Shown: positions 1 to 7,059, numbered from the stretch's first letter. The stretch: DNA of 17,057 nucleotides from DASPXK01 sp035637315 (GCA_035637315.1 DASPXK010000338.1:1-17057), one strand, 5' to 3'. A program made the numbers and translations. Notes: generated from the sequence alone by a model not told the origin.

Positions 1-933
1 CAGCGGTTCGAATGGCGCGACATCGAGCGCGACGGCAAGGGAAAGTTCGAGTGGAGTGAGCCGGATCGCATCGTTCGTGAAGTGGCTGCGGCTGGGCTGG
101 CGATCGTGGCCCGTCTGGACAACCAACCGAAATGGGCTCGCAAGGATAATTTGTTTCCCGGCACCGGGCCGCCAGCTAGCCTCAGCGACTGGCGCGACTT
201 CGCCGCCCAGTTAGCGAGCCGCTACCGCGGCAGGATCGCTGCCTATGAGATCTGGAACGAGCCCAATCTCGACCGCGAATGGGCTAACAGCACACCCAGC
301 GCGCGCGAGTACGTCGCCTTGCTCAAAACCAGCTATCAAGCCATCAAGAAGGCTGATCCGGACGCAGAGGTGATCAGTGCCGGGCTATCGCCCACGACAA
401 GCGATGGTCCCGAAGCTCGGCCGGACGGCGTGTTCCTGGAGGAGATGTACCGGGCCGGTCTGGGTGAGGCGTTCGACATGCTGGGCGTTCACGCGGCGGG
501 CTACAAGGCCGAGCCAGAGGCCGATCCGGGCGTGGCGGCAGCTAGCCCAGCGCTGACCAACGGCGACCCGAGCCCGCTGGAGCTCAAACGCACCTACGCC
601 TTCCGGCATGTCGAGGACATGCGGAAGATCATGGTCGAGCATGGTGATGCCGCCAAGCGCGTCGCGATCATGGAGATGGGTTGGACGAGCGATCCCCGTC
701 CGGACTCGCCTTACAAGTGGTACAGCGTGTCCGAGGACAAGAAGGGGGAAAACATCGTCCGTGCATTCATGCTCGCTCACGAGCGCTGGCAGCCCTGGAT
801 CGCTTACATGTCGCTGATCTACCTGTCCCCGCCGGAGTGGACCGACAAGGACGAGCAGTACTGGTGGAGCATCAGCAACCCCAACGGCACGCCGCGGGTT
901 AGCTACGATCTGATCCGAGCAGCGCTCAGATGA
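1..933 (+). CDS. Glycoside hydrolase, clan A TIM barrel (GH5/GH39-like), 5'-truncated by window
   Basis: The reading frame is open from the first base, so the gene begins upstream of the window; the GTG at 82 is internal and not a credible start. 310 residues are visible. The segment YEIWNEPN carries the N-E-P signature of clan-A hydrolases, with the acid/base Glu at bases 259-261. The strand ending IMEMGW places a second Glu, the likely nucleophile, at 673-675. Spacing and order fit the C-terminal half of a (beta/alpha)8 barrel such as GH39 (PslG-like) or GH5 enzymes that hydrolyse polysaccharide or glycolipid linkages. Family-level function is well supported; substrate and exact GH family are not. 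A signal peptide, if any, lies outside the window. A heptamer repeat array begins four bases after the stop codon. Confidence 0.85.
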   Translation, partial: QRFEWRDIERDGKGKFEWSEPDRIVREVAAAGLAIVARLDNQPKWARKDNLFPGTGPPASLSDWRDFAAQLASRYRGRIAAYEIWNEPNLDREWANSTPSAREYVALLKTSYQAIKKADPDAEVISAGLSPTTSDGPEARPDGVFLEEMYRAGLGEAFDMLGVHAAGYKAEPEADPGVAAASPALTNGDPSPLELKRTYAFRHVEDMRKIMVEHGDAAKRVAIMEMGWTSDPRPDSPYKWYSVSEDKKGENIVRAFMLAHERWQPWIAYMSLIYLSPPEWTDKDEQYWWSISNPNGTPRVSYDLIRAALR

Positions 934-937
934 GCGA

Positions 938-965
938 CGGTCGTCCGTCGTCGGTCGTCCGTCGT
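938..965. repeat. Heptamer tandem repeat after the glycoside hydrolase stop
   Basis: A 14-bp unit, CGGTCGTCCGTCGT, occurs twice in perfect tandem; it consists of the heptamers CGGTCGT and CCGTCGT. It starts four bases after the TGA at 931-933. Bases 935-950 (CGACGG, TCGT, CCGTCG) can form a six-base-pair hairpin in the transcript. No T-run follows, so it is not a standard intrinsic terminator. It belongs to the set of seven-base-period intergenic elements in this window. Confidence 0.75.
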
Positions 966-974
966 CCCGACTTC

Positions 975-1004
975 TTGCCCGGCCGGTCCGATAGCACCTA
1001 GAAT
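975..1004 (+). promoter_or_regulatory. Putative sigma-70-type promoter for tig-clpP-clpX
   Basis: TTGCCC at 975-980 (4 of 6 matches to TTGACA) and TAGAAT at 999-1004 (5 of 6 matches to TATAAT) are separated by 18 bases. The predicted start near base 1011 would leave a leader of about 125 nucleotides before tig. Inference from consensus matching only; apart from the repeats at 938-965 I see nothing else notable in 934-1135. Confidence 0.4.
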
Positions 1005-1135
1005 CAGTTGAGGTCCTGCTGTCGGGCGAGGCGTGACGCGGGCGGGCTCGAGCCCACTCAACCGACCTCCGACCAGGGCTCGAACGGCCACTCGGCAGCG
1101 GGTGGGGGCCAAGGCGTGCGGGAGGAAGTGGGCTG

Positions 1136-2467
1136 GTGAAGATCGCCACCCAGGAGATCGAGCACAGCCAGGTCGTGCTCGACATCGAAGTCGAGGACGA
1201 GCGGCTGCAGAGGGCGTTCGACCAGGCCTATCGCCGCATCGTCAATCGGATCAACGTGCCCGGCTTTCGCAAGGGTAAGGCGCCACGGGCGCTGGTCGAG
1301 CGGATGGTGGGCCGCGAAGCGCTGGTTGAGGACGCCGTCGAGCACCTGGTACCCGAAGTGGTCGAGGCGGCTGTCAAAGAGCAGGATCTCAAGATGGTCG
1401 CCCGCCCAAAGCTGGAAGTCGTCAGCACCGAGCCGCTCCAGGTGAAGGCGACGGTGCCGGTTCAGCCAAAGGTCGAACTGGGAGACTATCGCACGCTCAA
1501 GGTGGAGCGTGAGCCGGCGACGGTCGAGGACGGGCAGGTCGAGCAGGTGATCGACCGGTTTCGTGAGGCTCACGCGATCTGGGAGCCCGTGGAGCGCCCG
1601 GTGGCGATCGGGGATCGCGTCGCCATCGACCTGCTCGGTGAGGCGGACGGCCAGACCGTCGTGGACAGCAAGGACGCCGAGTATGTCGTGGACCCGGACG
1701 GGGCCCAGCCTGCACCCGGCTTTGCCGACCAGCTCGTCGGGATGGAGGCTGGCGACGAGCGCAGCTTCATCCTGACCTTTCCTCAGGACCATCGGGACCG
1801 CAAGCTGGCGGGTGCGCCGGCTCGATTCACGGTCACCTTGCACGGCGTTAAGGAGCGTCGCCTGCCCGTGCTAGATGATGCTCTGGCGGAGATGATCGAC
1901 CCGGAGCACAAGACCGCGGTCGAGTTGCGGGAGTTTGTCCGCCAGCAGCTCGTCGATCGCGAGGAGCAACAGCGCAAGATGGCCCACGAGGATGCGGTGG
2001 TCCAGGCGGTCATCGATCAGGCCGCGGTAGAGGTCCCGCCCCAGCTCGTCGAAGAGGAGGCGCAGCGACTGCTCGACCGCCTCGCCGCGAACCTTGACAG
2101 GCAGGGCATCACGATCCAACAATATCTACGGTTTACTGAGAAGAGCGAGGCCCAGCTGCGGGCTGAGCTCATGGCCCAGGGTGAGCGCTCAGTTCGGCGG
2201 TCCGAGGTGCTCAATGCCGTTGCGCTCGCGGAAGGCCTCGAGGCGACCGACCAGGAGATCCGAGCCGAGCTGGCCCAGGCGACGAGCGACGAGGGCGAGG
2301 CTGAGCGCGAGTATCGAGCGGCCCTCGATCGGCCTGAATTGAAGGAGCGTTTGGCGTCGGTCTTGCGGCAGCGCAAGGCCGTTGATTTTTTGTTGAAGGC
2401 CGTTGGCGGCGTGCCGGATCGAGAGACCGCCGATGCGGCTGAGAAGCTCGGAGAGACAGTCTCATGA
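1136..2467 (+). CDS. tig: Trigger factor (ribosome-associated chaperone / peptidyl-prolyl isomerase)
   Basis: 443 residues, close to the usual 430-450. Trigger factor binds the ribosome exit tunnel and holds nascent chains. The N-terminal domain (about 1-115) has the signature GFRKGKAPR with F44-R45-K46, at the same residue numbers as the E. coli ribosome-docking motif. A FKBP-type isomerase domain follows at about 155-240 (starting near VAIGDRVAIDLLGEADGQ), then a long charged helical C-terminal arm. The start is GTG at 1136, preceded by GGAGG at 1121-1125 with ten bases between. The stop TGA at 2465-2467 overlaps the ATG at 2464, indicating translational coupling to clpP. The tig-clpP-clpX order is a widespread chaperone/protease arrangement. 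Confidence 0.97.
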   Translation: MKIATQEIEHSQVVLDIEVEDERLQRAFDQAYRRIVNRINVPGFRKGKAPRALVERMVGREALVEDAVEHLVPEVVEAAVKEQDLKMVARPKLEVVSTEPLQVKATVPVQPKVELGDYRTLKVEREPATVEDGQVEQVIDRFREAHAIWEPVERPVAIGDRVAIDLLGEADGQTVVDSKDAEYVVDPDGAQPAPGFADQLVGMEAGDERSFILTFPQDHRDRKLAGAPARFTVTLHGVKERRLPVLDDALAEMIDPEHKTAVELREFVRQQLVDREEQQRKMAHEDAVVQAVIDQAAVEVPPQLVEEEAQRLLDRLAANLDRQGITIQQYLRFTEKSEAQLRAELMAQGERSVRRSEVLNAVALAEGLEATDQEIRAELAQATSDEGEAEREYRAALDRPELKERLASVLRQRKAVDFLLKAVGGVPDRETADAAEKLGETVS

Positions 2468-3231
2468 TTTCACGAAACCGATCTAAGTTACATACCTTGC
2501 GGCCCGAGGGTCGGATTGGAGTCCCCCAGATTTCCTGGCTCGGCTCGGAGATGCGCGCCAACGCGGGTCCGCCGATGAGCTTGAACGGCCCTGAGCTAGA
2601 TCGCATCATCGGCCAGATTGTGCCGATGGTCATCGAGCAGACCAACCGCGGCGAGCGGGCGTACGACATCTACTCGCTGCTGCTCAAAGAGCGGATCATA
2701 TTCCTGGGCACCCCGATCGACGACATGGTCGCGAACCTGATCATCGCCCAGCTGCTCTTTCTGGCGCGCGAGGACCCTGACAAAGACGTGACGCTGTACA
2801 TCAACACCCCGGGCGGCTACGTCAATGCCGGGCTGGCCGTCTACGACACGATGCAGCTGATCCAGCCGAACGTGTCCACGACGTGCATCGGTATGGCCGC
2901 CTCGATGGGCGCCGTGCTGCTGTGCGGAGGGACCAGGGGGAAGCGCTTCGCGCTGCCCAACGCGACGATCATGATTCACCAGGCCGCCGGTGGGTTCGAG
3001 GGTACCGCGGCCGACATCGAGATTCGCGCCAAGGAAATCTTGCGGATCCAAGCGCGAATCAAAGAGATCCTGTCCTTCCACACCGGCCAGGACATGGAGC
3101 GCGTGGCGCGGGACATGGACCGCGACTTCTTCATGAGCGCAGAGGCCGCAAAGGACTATGGCCTCGTGGACGACATCATCGGCACCACACCGGTATCGAC
3201 CGGTGGCGACGGCGTGGTGGCGACGGCCTGA
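2464..3231 (+). CDS. clpP: ATP-dependent Clp protease proteolytic subunit ClpP
   Basis: Serine peptidase subunit of the barrel that degrades proteins unfolded by ClpX. With the ATG at 2464 the catalytic triad is Ser147 (in GMAASMGAVLL), His172 (in MIHQAAGG) and Asp221 (in MDRDFF). The spacings of 25 and 49 residues match E. coli Ser97/His122/Asp171. The frame is 255 residues, about 50 longer than typical because of an N-terminal stretch before the conserved VPMVIEQTNRGERAYDIYS. The 2464 start overlaps the tig stop (ATGA) and has CGGAGAG about nine bases upstream. Internal ATGs at 2551, 2575 and 2626 would give a conventional length; that at 2626 falls at the usual family start but lacks a clear ribosome-binding site. 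The product is certain, the start less so. Confidence 0.96.
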   Translation: MISRNRSKLHTLRPEGRIGVPQISWLGSEMRANAGPPMSLNGPELDRIIGQIVPMVIEQTNRGERAYDIYSLLLKERIIFLGTPIDDMVANLIIAQLLFLAREDPDKDVTLYINTPGGYVNAGLAVYDTMQLIQPNVSTTCIGMAASMGAVLLCGGTRGKRFALPNATIMIHQAAGGFEGTAADIEIRAKEILRIQARIKEILSFHTGQDMERVARDMDRDFFMSAEAAKDYGLVDDIIGTTPVSTGGDGVVATA

Positions 3232-3329
3232 TGCGCGAAGCCGGGCTTGGAGGGTTGCGCCCGACCTACGAGATTCGGGCCGCGCGTCACCATCCGTACG
3301 GCGGGTTGCGCATAGTGCAGGGGGCCTGA
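3231..3329 (+). CDS. Possible 32-residue small ORF bridging clpP and clpX
   Basis: An ATG at 3231 shares its first base with the last base of the clpP stop (TGATG), and the frame runs to a TGA at 3327-3329, four bases before the clpX ATG. It thus fills almost the entire clpP-clpX gap. The product would begin MREAGLGGLRPTYEIRAARH and is rich in Gly and Arg. No recognisable family and no independent ribosome-binding site. It may simply be non-coding spacer; the coupled position is the only support. Confidence 0.2.
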   Translation: MREAGLGGLRPTYEIRAARHHPYGGLRIVQGA

Positions 3330-3333
3330 GCGC

Positions 3334-4617
3334 ATGGCCAATACCCGTGGCACCCGGGGGCAGTATCACTGCTCGTTCTGCGGTAAGAGCCAGGACCAGG
3401 TACGCCGCCTGATCGCCGGTCCGGGCGCCGTCTACATCTGCGACGAATGCGTCGATCTCTGCCGCGAGATCATCGACGAGGAGTCTGCTCCACCAACTCG
3501 AGCCAAGGTGCCGCTGGCCAAGCTGCCGGCCCCCAAGAAGATCTACGAGCAGCTTAACGGCTACGTCGTCGGCCAGGATCGGGCCAAGAAGGTCCTGTCG
3601 GTGGCCGTCTACAACCACTACAAGCGCGTCGGGGCCGGCATGCAGGTCGACGACGTGGAGCTGCAGAAGAGCAATATCCTGCTGGTCGGGCCCACCGGGT
3701 GTGGAAAGACGCTGCTGGCCCAGACCCTGGCGCGGGTCCTGGACGTGCCCTTTTGCATCGCCGACGCGACCGCCCTGACCGAGGCCGGCTACGTCGGCGA
3801 GGATGTCGAGAACATCCTGTTGCGGCTGATCCAGGCGGCCGATTTCGACGTCGCCCGCGCCGAGCGCGGTATCGTCTACATCGACGAGATCGACAAGATT
3901 GCCCGCAAGGGCGACAACCCATCCATCACCCGCGACGTCTCCGGCGAGGGCGTCCAGCAGGCGCTGCTCAAGATCATCGAGGGTACTGTCGCCAACGTCC
4001 CGCCCCAGGGCGGGCGCAAGCATCCGCACCAGGACTTCATCCAGATCAACACCACCAACATCCTGTTCATCTGTGGCGGCGCCTTTGAGGGCCTCGACAA
4101 CATCGTCGGCTCACGAGTCGGCTCCAAGCGGACGATGGGATTCCGGGCCGAGGCTCGAACCGACCAGGACACCGCCGAACTGCTCCGCCAGCTCACGTCC
4201 GACGATTTGCTCAAGTACGGCCTGATCCCCGAGTTCGTCGGTCGGCTGCCGGTCGTGGTTAGTATCGACCCGCTCGGCAGGGAAGACCTGATGCGCATCC
4301 TGACCGAGCCGAGGAATGCGATCACCAAGCAGTACGCCAAGTTCCTCTCGTTGGACAAGGTCGAGCTAGTCTTCTCGGACGACGCGCTCGAGGCCGCGGC
4401 CGTCAAGGCGCTGGAGCTCAAGACCGGCGCCCGGGGCCTGCGGACGATTATCGAGGAAGTTCTGCTCGATGTGATGTACGAGATCCCGTCGCGCACCGAC
4501 GTCCGTAAGTGCGTCATCACGGCCGACACGATCAGAGACGGTAAGAACCCACAGCTTCTGGCCCGCTCCGAGCGGCCGGTGGACATGACCGAGTTTCGGG
4601 AGGACGCGTCGGCCTGA
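3334..4617 (+). CDS. clpX: ATP-dependent Clp protease ATP-binding subunit ClpX
   Basis: 427-residue AAA+ unfoldase that feeds substrates to ClpP. The N-terminal zinc-binding domain has C13-x2-C16 and C36-x2-C39. Walker A is GPTGCGKT at 119-126, and Walker B is the Asp184-Glu185 pair in VYIDEIDK. The pore-1 loop GYVG is at 152-155, the RKH loop at 228-230, and the sensor-2 arginine in GARGLR at 370. The ClpP-docking tripeptide is MGF at 268-270, where E. coli has IGF at the same numbers. The ATG at 3334 is preceded by a purine-rich AGGGGG. It lies 102 bases after clpP in the same operon, so the ClpXP machine is complete here. Confidence 0.98.
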   Translation: MANTRGTRGQYHCSFCGKSQDQVRRLIAGPGAVYICDECVDLCREIIDEESAPPTRAKVPLAKLPAPKKIYEQLNGYVVGQDRAKKVLSVAVYNHYKRVGAGMQVDDVELQKSNILLVGPTGCGKTLLAQTLARVLDVPFCIADATALTEAGYVGEDVENILLRLIQAADFDVARAERGIVYIDEIDKIARKGDNPSITRDVSGEGVQQALLKIIEGTVANVPPQGGRKHPHQDFIQINTTNILFICGGAFEGLDNIVGSRVGSKRTMGFRAEARTDQDTAELLRQLTSDDLLKYGLIPEFVGRLPVVVSIDPLGREDLMRILTEPRNAITKQYAKFLSLDKVELVFSDDALEAAAVKALELKTGARGLRTIIEEVLLDVMYEIPSRTDVRKCVITADTIRDGKNPQLLARSERPVDMTEFREDASA

Positions 4618-4655
4618 GCAAAGACCCGTTCAGGACGTACGACCCGTCCCGCCGC

Positions 4656-4952
4656 GTGCAGATGCTGCCGGGCGTCTATCGGAACATGCTCGCCTGCGGG
4701 AAGAGCGCGATGGCTGTCAGAGTCGACCTGGACAAAGGTGCTCAGGTCCCCCTGCACACCCATCCCCACGAGCAGACTGGCCACCTGGCCAGCGGGCGCG
4801 CGACGCTGCAGATCGGGGACTGCGCGGTCGAGCTCAAGCCGGGCGACGGATACGCGATCCCGCCCAACGTGCCCCACGGCGTGATCGAGTGCCCGGAGAA
4901 CAGCGTCTTCGTGGACGTCTTTACCCCGCCCCGTGAGGAGTACCGCCAGTAA
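4656..4952 (+). CDS. Small single-domain cupin protein
   Basis: 98 residues from the GTG at 4656, forming one cupin beta-barrel. Motif 1 includes H34-x-H36 and E39/Q40 followed by a Gly seven residues later. Motif 2 is PGDGYAIPPNVPHGV with His74, the expected third metal-binding His. Small cupins of this kind bind a divalent metal and act as isomerases, dioxygenase-like enzymes or sensors; substrate not predictable. No ribosome-binding site precedes the GTG. An in-frame CTG at 4614, overlapping the clpX stop, lies nine bases after a strong GGGAGGA (4598-4604) and would add 14 residues (SKDPFRTYDPSRR after the initiator), so translation may begin there. It is the last gene of the tig-clp operon and converges on tatC. 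Confidence 0.85.
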   Translation: MQMLPGVYRNMLACGKSAMAVRVDLDKGAQVPLHTHPHEQTGHLASGRATLQIGDCAVELKPGDGYAIPPNVPHGVIECPENSVFVDVFTPPREEYRQ

Positions 4953-4958
4953 CCGGGC

Positions 4959-4972
4959 CGTCAGCTGTCAGC
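4959..4972. repeat. Short heptamer pair after the cupin stop
   Basis: CGTCAGC and TGTCAGC lie in tandem, six bases after the cupin stop. The 14 bases are the reverse complement, with one mismatch, of the unit repeated at 5035-5142. RNA from either strand could therefore pair this element with any of the distal units across about 60 bases. Bases 4973-5034, between the two repeat blocks, hold nothing else I can identify. Confidence 0.65.
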
Positions 4973-5034
4973 GGACGCACTAGAGATGACGGCCGCGCAA
5001 ACGGGGCCCGGCCTGACCCTCCGAGCCCGTCGTT

Positions 5035-5142
5035 GCTGATAGCTGACGGCTGATAGCTGACGGCTGATAGCTGACGGCTGATAGCTGACGGCTGATAGCT
5101 GACGGCTGATAGCTGACGGCTGATAGCTGACGGCTGATAGCT
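5035..5142. repeat. Perfect 14-bp tandem repeat array (two-heptamer unit), 7.7 copies
   Basis: GCTGATAGCTGACG is repeated seven times without a mismatch (5035-5132), followed by ten bases of an eighth copy. Each unit is made of the heptamers GCTGATA and GCTGACG. The array ends three bases from the tatC stop codon (5146-5148, minus strand) in the convergent gap between the cupin gene and tatC. Perfect identity implies recent expansion or active homogenisation. There are no spacers, so it is not a CRISPR. I see no canonical terminator in the gap; the array and its inverted partner at 4959-4972 could play that part. Confidence 0.95.
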
Positions 5143-5145
5143 CGC

Positions 5146-6219
5146 TCACGCCAGCTTCGCCATCAGGATTCCCAGCTCGAATAGCAAGTAGAGCGGGATG
5201 CTGACGATGGTCTGGTTGAACGGGTCCGGGGTGGGAGTGATGATCGCGCCGATGATGAACGCACCGACGAAGGCGTACTTTCGGAATCGCGCCAGGCGCT
5301 GGACGCTCAAGACGCGCAGCTTGGTCAGAAAAAACATGATCAACGGGGTCTCGAAGGACATCCCCATCCAGAACAGCAGCGTCGTCACCGTTCCGATGTA
5401 CTCGCCAAACGACCACTTGATGTCCACGCCGGACTCCTCCGCCCCGAAGCCGAGCAGGAACTTGATGGCGAAGGGTAGCAGCACCACGTAGCCAAATACG
5501 ACGCCCACGAGAAACGAGATCGTCACCCCCGGGGCGGCCATGAAGAGATACTTTTTCTCATGCGGATGCAGGGCCGGCATCACGAAGGCCATGACCTGGT
5601 AGATGATGACCGGCATGGCAAGGGCCGCGCCCACGATCAGGGCGACCTTGAAATAGGTGATGAACACCTCGCCGGGCTTGATCGCCTGCAGGCTGCCCTC
5701 CGCGGGAGTATTGACGACGGCGATCACTTTCCAGGTCAGCGAGCTGTAGCCCGGGACCGGGATGGCCGAGATAGCCAGACCAACGGCCAGCGCCACGCAG
5801 GTAATGATGACGCGCATGCGGAGCTCTTCCAGGTGCTCCAGCATGGTCATGCCCTCTTCCTCCTCGTCTTCCGGCGAGGGGGAAGCGCCATCCGCTGTCG
5901 GAACGGCCGGCGGAGGGGGCGGCGCGGCCTGATCGCTCAGCGCGGCCGAGCCCGCCTGGCTGGCGTCGGTTGAGCTGACCTCAGATCCGGTCGGGAGGGC
6001 CTCGCCGTCCGCTGTCGGAACGGCCGGCAGCGGGGGCGGTGCAGCCTGATCGCTCGGCGCGGCCGAGCCTGCCTGGCTGCCGTCGGTTGCGCTGACCTCA
6101 GCTTCGTTTGGCGTCGCTCCGACGGAGGCTCCGGTCCCGTTGCCGGCGGGGACTGAGGCCGGATCAGAAGGGGTCGTCGAGCTTCGCGGGCGTCCTTCCT
6201 CGGTCGGTCCTGTGCTCAA
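5146..6219 (-). CDS. tatC: Sec-independent (Tat) protein translocase subunit TatC with long N-terminal extension
   Basis: Multi-span membrane receptor of the twin-arginine export pathway. The conserved core begins at residue 124 with MTMLEHLEELR, the family's N-terminal signature. It continues through several hydrophobic segments including PALHPHEKKYL, SFETPLIMFFL and the C-terminal GAIITPTPDPFNQTI. The core alone is about 234 residues, the normal TatC size. The frame, opening at a TTG at 6219, adds about 123 Pro/Ala/Ser-rich residues containing a duplication (residues 41-72 and 80-111). An internal ATG at 5850 is preceded by GAGGAGG eight bases upstream and would give a standard TatC. Either start is possible, and both could be used. 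Last gene of the minus-strand operon; no tatA or tatB is visible nearby. Confidence 0.95.
   Translation of the reverse strand: MSTGPTEEGRPRSSTTPSDPASVPAGNGTGASVGATPNEAEVSATDGSQAGSAAPSDQAAPPPLPAVPTADGEALPTGSEVSSTDASQAGSAALSDQAAPPPPPAVPTADGASPSPEDEEEEGMTMLEHLEELRMRVIITCVALAVGLAISAIPVPGYSSLTWKVIAVVNTPAEGSLQAIKPGEVFITYFKVALIVGAALAMPVIIYQVMAFVMPALHPHEKKYLFMAAPGVTISFLVGVVFGYVVLLPFAIKFLLGFGAEESGVDIKWSFGEYIGTVTTLLFWMGMSFETPLIMFFLTKLRVLSVQRLARFRKYAFVGAFIIGAIITPTPDPFNQTIVSIPLYLLFELGILMAKLA
5891..6101. repeat. 94-bp direct duplication inside the tatC N-terminal extension
   Basis: Bases 5891-5984 and 6008-6101 match at 86 of 94 positions, with an offset of 117 bases (39 codons), so the reading frame is kept. 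Both copies encode a segment related to SQAGSAAxSDQAAPPPxPAV. The in-frame period and intact frame argue that the extension is, or recently was, coding. Confidence 0.85.
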
Positions 6220-6249
6220 TCGTTATCTCGGCCTCGATCTCTACGCGCG

Positions 6250-6489
6250 TCAGCCACCGTGCTCGTGCAGATAGTCCATCGCGTCCTGGACGGTACGGAT
6301 TTTCTCGGCGTCCTCGTCGGAGATCTTGACGTTGAACTCCTCCTCCAGCGACATGATCAGCTCGACGAGGTCGAGCGAGTCTGCGTTTAGGTCCTCGATG
6401 AATGACGCCTCCGGCACCACCTCGTCCTCGCTCACGCTGAGCTGGTCAGCGATGATCTTCTTGAGCCGGTCCTCGGCGCTCTGGGCCAT
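6250..6489 (-). CDS. acpP: Acyl carrier protein
   Basis: 79 residues, strongly acidic, the usual size for ACP, which carries growing acyl chains on a phosphopantetheine arm in type II fatty-acid synthesis. The attachment serine is Ser38 in DLNADSLDLVELIM, the canonical DSL motif. I chose the ATG at 6489 because GGAGGG lies eight bases upstream; a TTG two codons earlier (6495) is less likely. It sits between nusB and tatC, 30 bases upstream of the tatC TTG, in an operon that also holds fabG and accC, which use ACP or supply malonyl groups. Confidence 0.97.
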   Translation of the reverse strand: MAQSAEDRLKKIIADQLSVSEDEVVPEASFIEDLNADSLDLVELIMSLEEEFNVKISDEDAEKIRTVQDAMDYLHEHGG

Positions 6490-6546
6490 CCTCAAAACCC
6501 TCCTCTACATCGTGCCAGCTATCATGCCGAATCGGCGGCCGGACAC

Positions 6547-7059
6547 TCAACTGGATGGTGGCTGGTCGGACGCGGCAAAGTGGCCCAGGACACCGTTGAC
6601 GAACCTGGACGAGCTTTCCCCGCCGTACAGCTTGGCTAGCTCGATCGCCTCATTGATGGCGACTTTCACGGGAACCATACCATGCTGGTACCGACATTCA
6701 TAGAGCCCGAGCCGCAGAATCGTTCGGTCCACGGCCGCCATCTGTCGTAATGGCCAGGTCGGAGCACGTTCCTGAATCGCCTCGTCCAGCCCCAGGCGGT
6801 GACGTAGCACACCTGCAACCAGCTCACGGGCGTAGGCGGCGACCCTTGCATTCGTTGGCTCGGCCGCCAGCAGTCGTTCCAGCACCTCGCCAGGCGCATG
6901 ATGGGCCACGTCGACCTCGTAAAGCACCTGGAAGGCGACCACCCGCGCCTGGCGACGCCCGCTTCGCATGCCAGTCCGCCCCGCCACCGGCTCGGGCGGG
7001 CTCTGATCATCGGCTTCAGCGCCGTTTGTGCGGCCGCTCATGGCCGCGTCAGGAGACAC
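6547..7059 (-). CDS. nusB: Transcription antitermination factor NusB
   Basis: 170 residues with the NusB/RsmB fold. A basic stretch near SGRRQARVVAFQVLYEVDVA starts the first helix, followed by the conserved DEAIQERAP, AAVDRTILRLGLYE and PVKVAINEAIELAKLYGGESSSRFVNGVL segments typical of NusB. NusB with NusE (S10) binds boxA RNA and promotes antitermination in rRNA operons. The GTG at 7059 overlaps the end of accC by 11 bases; an ATG at 7041 is an alternative, and neither has a clear ribosome-binding site. The first 35 residues are poorly conserved and may be partly untranslated. nusB beside accC is a known arrangement in several phyla. Confidence 0.95.
   Translation of the reverse strand: MSPDAAMSGRTNGAEADDQSPPEPVAGRTGMRSGRRQARVVAFQVLYEVDVAHHAPGEVLERLLAAEPTNARVAAYARELVAGVLRHRLGLDEAIQERAPTWPLRQMAAVDRTILRLGLYECRYQHGMVPVKVAINEAIELAKLYGGESSSRFVNGVLGHFAASDQPPSS

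Noticed and set aside
385..1185. Minus-strand ORF across the glycoside hydrolase and the tig leader
   Set aside because: Composition is Arg/Pro/Ser-rich with no motifs, and the opposite strand has clear catalytic signatures.
2596..4029. 477-codon minus-strand ORF opposite clpP and clpX
   Set aside because: Long antisense frames are expected in GC-rich genes; it has no family motifs and crosses two well-identified genes on the other strand.
5035..5142. CRISPR-like appearance of the repeat array
   Set aside because: The 14-bp units abut directly with no unique spacers, and no cas gene is present.
4961..5416. Minus-strand ORF encoding a repetitive YQPSAIS-type peptide
   Set aside because: The peptide repeat is a by-product of translating the 14-bp DNA array (42-base joint period), and the frame runs through tatC out of frame.
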